A stretch of 12,773 nucleotides of DNA from JANLTP01 sp031363055 (lineage in GTDB: Bacteria > Pseudomonadota > Gammaproteobacteria > Burkholderiales > Burkholderiaceae_E): the NCBI GenBank assembly GCA_031363055.1, contig JANLTP010000003.1, positions 1 to 12,773 on the forward strand, written 5' to 3'. A model generated the notes under the pieces. It did no database searches. It worked only from the letters and a program-made list of their open reading frames with translations, and was not told where the DNA came from. A program made the position numbers and the translations under genes. How positions within the stretch are numbered: the stretch's first letter is position 1; every line of letters starts with the position of its first letter. Shown here in pieces: positions 7,448 to 12,773 of the stretch.

Positions 7448-7502
7448 GGCTGTCCGCTCTCGGGTCAACAGAACACAATGGCGGACAGCCAGGCGGACAG
7501 CC
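7448..7502. repeat. 10-bp inverted and direct repeat upstream of clpP
   Basis: GGCTGTCCGC at 7448-7457 is matched by two exact reverse complements, GCGGACAGCC at 7481-7490 and 7493-7502. This gives one hairpin-capable pair plus a direct repeat with 12-bp period. It sits 32-86 bp upstream of the clpP ATG and 80 bp beyond the stop of the next minus-strand gene. It may be a regulator-binding site for clpP or a terminator-like hairpin for the upstream operon; no T-run is seen. Confidence 0.6.
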
Positions 7503-7581
7503 TCACAACAACGCATTGTACGATTTGCCAGTGCAGATAATGCCGTCGTTCGACCAAACCGGTGTACCCATCCGTGTCCAA

Positions 7582-8235
7582 TCACGACGGATTTGCTTCA
7601 TCGTCACGAAGCATTGCGCGCCGCACAACATCACCTCGTTTGAGCAAGGCACCCGGCGCCACGACCGCGTTCGCACCCACTCGAGCGTGATCACCTACCA
7701 CGGCGCCAAATTTTCGCACACCGGTTCGATATAACTGCGAACCATCGCGCACCAGAATTTCCTTGTCGGCACGCTCATTGCGATAGTTGCAAACGATGCT
7801 GCCCGCTTCAAAATTTACATCAGCCCCCAATATTGAGTCGCCGACAAAATTGAAGTGCGCAAGCTTCGAACCGGCAAATACGAAAGAGGACTTCAGCTCG
7901 GCCCCTGGGCCGAAAATACAGCGTTCGGCAACCCAATTGCCACCTCGAAGATAGGCGCCCGAGGCAACGAAGCATTCGAGTCCCAGGATCAGCGGTCCCT
8001 TCAGTACGGCACCGGATTCAACCGTTGCAGTTCGGTGCACCGCGATCTCATTTGCAACAACAAATTCCGCCAGGTCAAGTGATCCCAGCAACTGACGCAC
8101 GATCGCTTCCGACTGGCCCGACAATTCCCAGGGCGCAATCTTCGCCCAGGCGGCTATTGGCGAGGCAGTGATCGATTCGATGAAGTCGCTCAGAAGGCCA
8201 ACGTGGGCAGGCATTGGCATAGCTGGCGTCGTCAT
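7582..8235 (-). CDS. Left-handed beta-helix (hexapeptide) protein, GlmU C-domain-like
   Basis: The 217-residue protein has a short helical N-terminus (1-60), then hexapeptide repeats from about 63 to 197 forming a left-handed beta-helix. The core SKLAHFNFVGDS...AGSIVCNYRNE at about 123-154 closely follows the GlmU acetyltransferase domain. It keeps a histidine (H127) at the position of the GlmU catalytic His and the CNY segment (149-151). No nucleotidyltransferase domain precedes it. It could be a sugar or sugar-nucleotide acyltransferase or a structural relative of the thymidylyltransferase C-terminal helix. The ATG at 8235 follows the racemase stop by 7 nt. In-frame starts at 8274 and 8286 would overlap the racemase and are less likely. 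Third gene of the operon with the reductase and racemase. Confidence 0.82.
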   Translation of the reverse strand: MTTPAMPMPAHVGLLSDFIESITASPIAAWAKIAPWELSGQSEAIVRQLLGSLDLAEFVVANEIAVHRTATVESGAVLKGPLILGLECFVASGAYLRGGNWVAERCIFGPGAELKSSFVFAGSKLAHFNFVGDSILGADVNFEAGSIVCNYRNERADKEILVRDGSQLYRTGVRKFGAVVGDHARVGANAVVAPGALLKRGDVVRRAMLRDDEANPS

Positions 8236-8242
8236 GCGCTTA

Positions 8243-9349
8243 TCACACTGAGAGCCGATTAACCGCAGCTTCATTCCACGCGACACCGGTTCCTATAGAT
8301 CCGACCACACTTGCCATGCCGTTGCTGAGCTCAAGAGGGTCGCTCAGAATCGGGTTCCACCAGTCAGAGTATTCCAGCCAGTGGGCCGTCGGTGTCAGGC
8401 ACAGCAGTTGTGCACTGATTTCCGGAAACAGATGATTGGAAATGCGAATGTTCTTGGCCTGAGCCAGCGACGCGGCCCGCAACCATCCAGTCACACCACC
8501 GATCTTCATCACGTCCGGCATCATGAAATCAGAGGCGTGGGCATCGATTGCATGTTGCATGTCCTGCGTACCCCACCAGTTCTCACCACATTGGATCGGC
8601 GTTTTCGACTCGCGTGCAATGAATGCATGCCCGGCGTAGTCATGAGCTAGCGTCGGTTCCTCTACCCACGTGAGGCCTTCATCATCCAGGACGCGCATGC
8701 GCTGTACCGCCTCCGTTGGGGTCAGGCTTTGGTTGTAGTCCACCATGATCGCGAGTGACTCCCCCACCGCCTTGCGTATTGCACGAATCACGGCCAGGTC
8801 ATCTTGAACTGAGGCATAGCCAATCTTGGCCTTGATGCCGGTGAAGCCCAACTTTGCGCACGCATCAGCGGCCTTGGCGGACCCCGCGATACCGTCATAC
8901 CCAACAGCGCCATAGGCCGGGAGCGGCTTCGGGACACCGCCAAGGAGCCCCACCAGCGGTATGCCATGGCTTCTTGCCAGCGCATCCCAAAGTGCCATGT
9001 CAATTGCCGAAAGAGCGATACCAACCAGTCCTTGAGTGCCCAGCAACCGAAAGCGCTTGGAAAGTTTCTGTTCGATTTCTGCAGGTGCAAGCGATTCACC
9101 GGCAATTAACGGCTCAAGATTCCGGATCAAATCTGCTGTCGGCTTTAGTGCTGCAGCCGTATAGGTGAATGCGATGCTATGGCCGACCACTCCGTCCTCA
9201 GTAGTTATGTCGGTCAGTACAAGAGGCGATTCCGATACGGCTCCGCTTGCAGTCAAATGTGGATGCGACATTGGCACAAGGACTGAGCGCACGTTGACCG
9301 AACGAACTCTGGACATAATGTAAGACGTCACTGTAGTCATTGAGGTCAC
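8243..9349 (-). CDS. Mandelate racemase/enolase superfamily enzyme
   Basis: The 368-residue protein aligns by eye along its length with Pseudomonas putida mandelate racemase, with a constant offset of +9. Catalytic Lys173 of the KxK motif (173/175), metal ligands Asp204, Glu230 and Glu256, the Asp279-His306 dyad and Glu326 are all present. The enzyme should abstract an alpha proton from a carboxylate with Mg2+ help, racemising or dehydrating a 2-hydroxy acid. The residue matching substrate-binding Ser139 is Ala148 and its neighbours also differ, so the substrate may not be mandelate. The frame opens with a GTG overlapping the reductase stop (GTGA, 9346-9349). ATGs at 9340 and 9316 are alternatives, and none has a clear ribosome binding site. 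Confidence 0.92.
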   Translation of the reverse strand: MTSMTTVTSYIMSRVRSVNVRSVLVPMSHPHLTASGAVSESPLVLTDITTEDGVVGHSIAFTYTAAALKPTADLIRNLEPLIAGESLAPAEIEQKLSKRFRLLGTQGLVGIALSAIDMALWDALARSHGIPLVGLLGGVPKPLPAYGAVGYDGIAGSAKAADACAKLGFTGIKAKIGYASVQDDLAVIRAIRKAVGESLAIMVDYNQSLTPTEAVQRMRVLDDEGLTWVEEPTLAHDYAGHAFIARESKTPIQCGENWWGTQDMQHAIDAHASDFMMPDVMKIGGVTGWLRAASLAQAKNIRISNHLFPEISAQLLCLTPTAHWLEYSDWWNPILSDPLELSNGMASVVGSIGTGVAWNEAAVNRLSV

Positions 9350-9993
9350 TGCCGAGAGAAAACGAAATGGGTGGCCCGTGCAGAGGCTTCGTGCTTGACG
9401 CAGGCATAGCCCAAGGCAGGAAGATTCACGCCTTCGAAGAGTCGCTCCCCGGAGCCGAGCAGAACTGGCGATATGGCTACGTGCATCTCATCGATAAGGC
9501 GGTGGCGAAGATACTGTTGGATGACGTTGACTCCGCCACCTACGCGAACATCTTTGCCATCGGCAGCTTCGCGGGCGCGTTCAAGTGCGACGGCAATGCC
9601 TCCCGTCACAAAATGGAAGGTGGTGCCCCCGTCCATGACAAGCGGCGCGCGTACGTGGTTGGTCAGCACGAATACCGGGATGTGATAAACAGGATTATCG
9701 CCCCACCAACCCCGCCAGCTCTCGTCTGGCCATGGACCCCGAACAGGCCCGAACATATTCCTGCCGAGGATCCATGCGCCAATATTCAAGAAACCTCGAA
9801 TGGCAAAGTCATTGTCGACGCCCGTTTCGCCGCTTTCGTTACCAAACATCTTTTGCTGAAAAGTTCGAGTGGCGAGCGCCCAACCATGAAGCGACGTGCC
9901 GCCAACACCCAGTGGATTATTAATGTCCTGATCTGGGCCAGCGCCGAAACCGTCTAGTGAAATGGTGAAACTCTCAACGCGAAGCTTGGACAT
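9346..9993 (-). CDS. Dihydrofolate reductase-family protein (RibD C-terminal domain)
   Basis: The 215-residue protein has a RibD_C/DHFR-like fold: SLDGF at residues 12-16, AWILGRNMFGP at 73-83, VFVLTNH at about 107-113, FVTGGIAVALERA at 128-140, and DVRVGGGVNVIQQYLRHRLIDEM followed by PVLLGSGERLF. The GGG loop is where relatives bind NAD(P)H. Many stand-alone members are reductases of unknown substrate. The frame is open to 10182, but the extra 63 residues overlap the brnA-like gene and lack family similarity, so I choose the ATG at 9993 before KLRVESFTISLDG. Its stop overlaps the racemase start, and it probably leads that operon. Confidence 0.85.
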   Translation of the reverse strand: MSKLRVESFTISLDGFGAGPDQDINNPLGVGGTSLHGWALATRTFQQKMFGNESGETGVDNDFAIRGFLNIGAWILGRNMFGPVRGPWPDESWRGWWGDNPVYHIPVFVLTNHVRAPLVMDGGTTFHFVTGGIAVALERAREAADGKDVRVGGGVNVIQQYLRHRLIDEMHVAISPVLLGSGERLFEGVNLPALGYACVKHEASARATHFVFSRQ

Positions 9994-10091
9994 GATGCAT
10001 TTCTGATTTGCGAGTGACTTAGAAACTCGGTTTGTGACGCCTGGCGTCCCAGATGACCGACCCTTGAAACTTGTCCGTGCGCGGCGTCGAG

Positions 10092-10376
10092 TCAGCCATT
10101 CACCTTCACCCTCGATGGCAACCGCTTGCCTTGATTCTGAGCCAACCATTCCTTCAGCGCCGCATTCATTCGAGTTTGCCAACCTGCGCGGTCAGCCCTA
10201 AATGCCTCCAATACCGCAGGATCAAAGCGTATCGCCACTTGCTCCTTCGTCGGACTCCTGTTCTTTCGACGAACACGTCGGATCGCTGCGATCGTCGCCG
10301 CGGCTCCGCCACCGCGCGTAATAATTGCTCCGCTTGGGTCCTTCGACTTTCGTCGACTTGCAGGCGCAGCAGCCAT
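10092..10376 (-). CDS. brnA: BrnA-family antitoxin (orphan)
   Basis: The 94-residue protein ends with the BrnA pattern KEQVAIRFDPAVLEAF then GWQTRMNAALKEWL (about residues 44-78), a ribbon-helix-helix DNA-binding domain that represses its own operon and neutralises the BrnT ribonuclease. The middle TRGGGAAATIAAIRR segment is also common in this subgroup. The frame extends to a TTG at 10412, but an ATG at 10376 with GAGG 5 nt upstream is the better start. A full-length brnT, expected just upstream on the same strand, is not present; only a possible 3' remnant is seen (next entry). The stop is 98 bp before the reductase ATG. Confidence 0.8.
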   Translation of the reverse strand: MAAAPASRRKSKDPSGAIITRGGGAAATIAAIRRVRRKNRSPTKEQVAIRFDPAVLEAFRADRAGWQTRMNAALKEWLAQNQGKRLPSRVKVNG

Positions 10377-10398
10377 TGCTGCCTCGATCTGCTTGGCA

Positions 10399-10673
10399 CC
10401 AAATGTCCGCAAAATAGTCTTTGGCTTCTTGGAGTTTTGCGTAGCGGTACGAAATGATATCAGCGCCGCAGTAGCGCTCGGTCCACACTAAGTCGACGAC
10501 CAGCGAACACGCCATCAACACAAGCGCCGTGAACAAACTAGCCCTGCGCTCAATAAAACCGTCCGAAACAAACGCGTTCGCTCGTTGATCTGAAGCATTC
10601 GCAATCCTCGGGTAACCTTCGTGTCAAACAAAATCGCAGCGATTCCCATCAGCGCAAAGCCAAAGTACATCAT
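10399..10673 (-). pseudogene. Frame-disrupted small membrane protein, possibly fused to a brnT 3' remnant
   Basis: A 52-residue ORF (10673-10515) starts MMYFGFALMGIAAILFDT, which looks like a membrane segment, and continues with ERTRLFRTVLLSAGL before an abrupt CSRRLC end. A second frame overlapping near 10536-10515 continues with LFTALVLMACSLVVDLVW, which would complete a second membrane helix, suggesting a frameshift here. That second frame goes on to TERYCGADIISYRYAKLQEA and DYF, which resembles the IISxRxA...E...Y end of BrnT toxins, directly before brnA. The N-terminal body of a BrnT is missing. The membrane-helix reading is direct; the BrnT link is tentative. Confidence 0.35.
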
Positions 10674-11089
10674 CGAAGGGCCACTCTAACCCCCAAATTC
10701 ACCAGCGAGTTTCAAGGGCCGACGCACGGAATTACGTACCACCCACCATTGAACGACGCCACCGGAAAGGTTGTAGCCCAGTCGGCCTCATGATGGAGTT
10801 TCCAGCGCTTGGCATTGATCGCACGCCAAAGCAATTCGGGGCTAGCAAAGGAGATGCAGGCAGTCTTTTGCGGCCGTCCGGAATTCGCGGAGGCAAGCGG
10901 TTACGCTATGCGCCAGACAGCAACTTCGGCGAACAGTTCCTCGCCATATGTGATGCGATTGCGGACTTGAAGTGTGGCTTTCAAGGAGCGCAGTACGGCT
11001 CAGGTCGAAAAATGCTGTCAACCGCTCCAACACGCGATAACCCACTACAAACGTGCCTTCTGAAGCCTGATGTCCTAATAAACCGGCTG

Positions 11090-11148
11090 TTTTTTCGGGC
11101 CGGCGCCAAAGTGCGACAGCACAATTTACAAGCGTCGGCCCGAAAAAA
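11090..11148. repeat. Long near-perfect hairpin with poly-T/poly-A ends
   Basis: TTTTTTCGGGCCG (11090-11102) and CGGCCCGAAAAAA (11136-11148) are perfect 13-bp inverted arms; a G:T position and three more pairs continue inward. The spacer contains a second small hairpin, GTGC-GACA-GCAC, at 11111-11122. Because the T-run precedes and the A-run follows on either strand, it lacks the polarity of an intrinsic terminator. Weak symmetry continues outward (GCCTGATGT at 11065, ACGTTAGGC at 11167), making a unit of about 111 bp. It may be a miniature element or a degenerate recombination site. Confidence 0.75.
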
Positions 11149-11168
11149 TTGTCCGTGTCCAATGCCAC

Positions 11169-11178
11169 GTTAGGCCGC
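11169..11178 (+). repeat. GTTAGGCCGC core, left boundary of the PEBP module
   Basis: GTTAGGCCGC reads inward toward the PEBP gene. An exact copy in inverted orientation lies at 12031-12040 on the far side of that gene, and a one-mismatch copy (GTTATGCCGC) lies at 12709-12718 on the minus strand. GTTAGGC matches the GTTRRRY core of integron attC sites. Confidence 0.5.
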
Positions 11179-11333
11179 ACTGCGCGTTACTGACGACGGA
11201 CATGTTTTCTGATTGGCCCATCGTGCTGTCAGCTTCGCGCCGCGGCAAGAGCAGTCGCGGTACCCCGCGTCTGCGGTGCCGACCTGGGAATTTGGATGGC
11301 GCTGGGCGCCGTGCAGTGGTCACCATCCGAAGT

Positions 11334-11921
11334 TCAATGATTGAAGCGCAGCACGAGGCTGGCGGCGCCGAGCGCCTTGCCGCCCTTTAACGCATCGAGC
11401 ACGGCAGCCTTGTCGAGCCCAGGCGGCAACGCCTCGGCTTCGAGCGAGGTGGCGATCAGCGTGAAAACGTAGTGCTGCGGCGCGTTGCCGCGTGGCGGGC
11501 AGGGGCCGAGGTAGGGTATGCCGAGCGAGTTCTTGCCCACCGTGAAGGTAGCCGGCGCCGCCAGGGCCGCGCCCTCGGGCAAGCCGGACACATTGGCCCT
11601 GATGCCATAGCCGACCCAGTGGTTCACCCCGAGCCCGGCACGGCCGGCTTGGTCGTCCATCAGGATCTCGAAACTGCGCGTGGCCGATGGCGCGCGGTCC
11701 CAGAGCAACGACGGCGAGATGTTTTCGCCGGGGCAGTTAGCGTTCGCCGGGTTCTTGCCGCCGTATTTGGTGTTTAGCAAAGCGTTGTCCACGCGGCCAG
11801 GCGACCACAGGCTGAAGCCCTTGTGTCCCGGGTCGTCGCCCGATGGCGCAGTCGCACATGCCGTAGCAAGCACAGCGATCGCCGCTAGCAACAGGCCGCG
11901 CAAAGTGAAGGACGGATACAT
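11334..11921 (-). CDS. YbhB/YbcL-type PEBP (Raf kinase inhibitor-like) lipoprotein
   Basis: The 195-residue protein opens with a hydrophobic signal (residues 8-21, LRGLLLAAIAVLATA) ending at Cys22, a plausible lipoprotein site, so it is probably exported and lipid-anchored. The mature part has PEBP family segments: CPGENISPSLLWDRAP, LMDDQAG, VNHWVGYGI, and GIPYLGPCPPRG followed by HYVFTL, matching the ligand pocket pattern of bacterial YbhB/YbcL proteins. Their ligand in bacteria is not established. AAGGAG lies 7 nt before the ATG. It is alone on its strand, bounded by the inverted GTTAGGCCGC copies, with about 155 bp of non-coding DNA beyond its stop. Confidence 0.9.
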   Translation of the reverse strand: MYPSFTLRGLLLAAIAVLATACATAPSGDDPGHKGFSLWSPGRVDNALLNTKYGGKNPANANCPGENISPSLLWDRAPSATRSFEILMDDQAGRAGLGVNHWVGYGIRANVSGLPEGAALAAPATFTVGKNSLGIPYLGPCPPRGNAPQHYVFTLIATSLEAEALPPGLDKAAVLDALKGGKALGAASLVLRFNH

Positions 11922-12030
11922 CGTGATCTCCTTCGAAGAAGTTCGTCGTTCAATGGATTTCGGCGCCGCAGATTGTTCAATTCACGCCGACAAGCGTACT
12001 TTCTGCCGGTAGGCCACAACTGGATTTTAT

Positions 12031-12040
12031 GCGGCCTAAC
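12031..12040 (-). repeat. GTTAGGCCGC core, right boundary of the PEBP module
   Basis: This minus-strand copy reads inward toward the PEBP gene. Its GTTAG also supplies the TAG that would end the frame-corrected small gene next door, so stop codon and core overlap. Confidence 0.5.
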
Positions 12041-12283
12041 TTCCAAGCTTACCGACAAGTTGTGCCACTACTTGCAGGGCACGACTCAGCAAGATCGATA
12101 ATTCGATGGCGCAAAAATTTCGGTCGTGGACAAATGGTCTTCTCCGGACTCATCGATAACGCGTAACTGTCCAAGATTCTCCGCCGCTGCGTCTCCGTTC
12201 GCCTCGTACCGCCTTCGACGCTTTTCCGAGGCTTCGTAACCCTCGTTTGCCATGCAGACCACAGACAGCTTTAAAGCCGACAT
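12036..12283 (-). pseudogene. Small conserved protein with a frameshift near its C-terminus
   Basis: From the ATG at 12283 the frame gives SVVCMANEGYEAS, then GQLRVIDESGEDHLSTTEIF, resembling a widespread family of about 70-85-residue proteins with the pattern VVCxxNxGYxASL...RVIDESGEDYLYP...F.P.ELP. The frame stops at 12086 after an unrelated tail. Shifting by one base near 12107 instead continues as IELSILLSRALQVVAQL to a TAG at 12036-12038, restoring the expected ending. I read this as one gene of about 83 residues with a single-base frameshift, either genuine or a sequencing error. Function unknown. It begins 24 nt after the ABM gene stop, suggesting co-transcription. Confidence 0.6.
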
Positions 12284-12284
12284 G

Positions 12285-12299
12285 CTTGGATAAGCCTCT
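12285..12299 (-). repeat. Direct repeat copy A (AGAGGCTTATCCAAG)
   Basis: This 15-bp sequence lies just before the small conserved gene's ATG and is repeated with one extra T at 12662-12677, upstream of the ABM gene. Confidence 0.55.
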
Positions 12300-12307
12300 T
12301 GCTCCGC

Positions 12308-12616
12308 TTACGCAACAATGTCGTACAGATTTACCTCTATAGTTTCACATAGATCGAACAATGCTGCCGGAAGCCTATGACCGGGTTTGGGTGGCCCCAA
12401 TACTTCCCATAGCTGCTTCACATGTTCATCGAGCGCTTCTCTGTCACGCCATTGTTCCCTCAAGATGAAGATTCTCGGATCGTTGATTTGTTGATGGAAT
12501 ACATAGTCAATGCAACCATCCTCAGCACGCGTAGTAGGCGAAAATCTCGACGCCAGCGACCTAAATTCCGCTATCTTGTTTTCGTGGGTTCGAACACTCA
12601 TGAATATCGTAATCAC
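12308..12616 (-). CDS. Antibiotic biosynthesis monooxygenase (ABM/YgiN-like) domain protein
   Basis: The 102-residue protein is a single ABM domain: an opening strand ITIFMSVRT, then the helix ENKIAEFRSLASRF, the turn EDGCIDYVFHQQINDP, RIFILREQWRDREALDEHV and a C-terminal strand. Members are small dimeric, cofactor-free oxygenases of quinols or polyketides, or stress proteins; no catalytic role can be assigned from sequence alone. A GTG start at 12616 with GAGGT about 7 nt upstream keeps the first beta strand; the ATG at 12601 would lose it. It is followed 24 nt later by the frameshifted small gene. Confidence 0.85.
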   Translation of the reverse strand: MITIFMSVRTHENKIAEFRSLASRFSPTTRAEDGCIDYVFHQQINDPRIFILREQWRDREALDEHVKQLWEVLGPPKPGHRLPAALFDLCETIEVNLYDIVA

Positions 12617-12661
12617 TAGCCACCTCGCAGTCCGATGCTCAGATTGATTCTTCGAATACTA

Positions 12662-12677
12662 CTTGGAATAAGCCTCT
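12662..12677 (-). repeat. Direct repeat copy B (AGAGGCTTATTCCAAG)
   Basis: Second copy of the 15-16-bp repeat, about 46 nt upstream of the ABM GTG. The two copies bracket the ABM gene in the same orientation. Confidence 0.55.
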
Positions 12678-12708
12678 GGCCAACCTCCGACTCTATTCGC
12701 ACCTCGTG

Positions 12709-12773
12709 GCGGCATAACGTTCGACATGAGCGGCAGGCGAAGGGCGCGGCCCTTTGACTGTCCGCTTGATGGA
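12709..12773 (-). other. attC-like imperfect hairpin, truncated by the window edge
   Basis: Read on the minus strand this is TCCATCAAGCGGACAG, a central AAGGGCCGCGCCCTT hairpin, then CTGCCGCTCATG and a terminal ACGTTATGCCGC. The outer arms CATCAAGCGGACAG and CTGCCGCTCATG pair except for unpaired single bases on one arm, the extrahelical-base pattern of integron attC sites. The GTTATGC terminus departs from GTTRRRY at one position. The partner core (expected RYYYAAC) would lie beyond base 12773, so the site cannot be confirmed here. Confidence 0.5.

Larger units (their letters stand above)
10674..11333. other. 660-bp stretch without a recognisable gene
   Basis: No ORF here has family similarity that I recognise. 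Overlapping open frames exist on both strands (10790-11173 plus, 10842-11180 minus), but both run through the hairpin at 11090-11148 and neither has a convincing ribosome binding site. The stretch holds that hairpin and the GTTAGGCCGC core at 11169-11178. Confidence 0.5.

Noticed and set aside
7441..7502. Repeat upstream of clpP as another attC site
   Set aside because: AGCGGACAG and CAAAG are shared with the right-edge structure, but no GTTRRRY core or matching second arm is present.
9994..10182. N-terminal extension of the DHFR-like protein to 10182
   Set aside because: The 63 extra residues overlap the brnA-like gene in another frame and do not resemble the family; the ATG at 9993 begins the conserved first strand.
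10222..10536. Full 104-codon minus ORF as a single protein
   Set aside because: Its C-terminal half is the out-of-frame shadow of brnA; only the first about 46 codons look protein-like.
11090..11148. Intrinsic terminator
   Set aside because: The T-run comes before the stem and the A-run after it on both strands, the wrong polarity for rho-independent termination.
10790..11180. Overlapping ORFs on both strands (127 and 112 codons)
   Set aside because: Neither has a recognisable domain or convincing ribosome binding site, and both run through the hairpin.

Overview
The window looks like chromosomal DNA from a GC-rich proteobacterium, most likely a gammaproteobacterium that degrades aromatic compounds or lipids. 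The basis is a wax-ester synthase/DGAT, a phthalate-type Rieske oxygenase, a NUDT19-like Nudix hydrolase and GC-rich codon use. No rRNA, tRNA, CRISPR array, transposase or integrase gene is visible.

Left part (1-3490, minus strand). Four tightly packed genes read leftwards: an AraC-type regulator with an internal deletion, a Nudix hydrolase, a Rieske oxygenase alpha subunit and a glutamine-synthetase-family ligase that runs off the left edge. Three stop/start overlaps (TTGA and GTGA) and short gaps argue for one transcription unit. Rieske oxygenase plus GS-like ligase recalls pathways in which an amine is gamma-glutamylated and then oxygenated, but the substrate is unknown.

Centre (3491-7582). 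A cupin dioxygenase-like gene (+) diverges from the AraC gene. It converges, across a strong GC hairpin, on an alpha/beta hydrolase of the hydroxynitrile-lyase/esterase type (-). A WS/DGAT gene (+) makes storage lipid. It converges on a ClpP-family protease gene (-) across five 12-bp tandem repeats.

Right-centre (7582-10376, minus strand). A mandelate-racemase-family enzyme with a complete catalytic set is coupled to an upstream RibD-C/DHFR-like reductase (GTGA overlap). It is followed 7 nt downstream by a GlmU-C-like left-handed beta-helix protein. An orphan BrnA-type antitoxin gene lies upstream.

Right end (about 10400-12773). This part is gene-poor and looks accessory: a frame-disrupted small membrane/BrnT-like ORF, a 660-bp stretch without a recognisable gene, a long perfect hairpin, a PEBP (YbhB/YbcL) lipoprotein gene, a frameshifted small conserved gene and an ABM-domain monooxygenase gene. 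A sequence resembling GTTAGGCCGC recurs at three module boundaries. At the right edge it belongs to an imperfect hairpin that resembles one end of an integron attC site. The tentative reading is a decaying integron-cassette-like region with no integrase in view.
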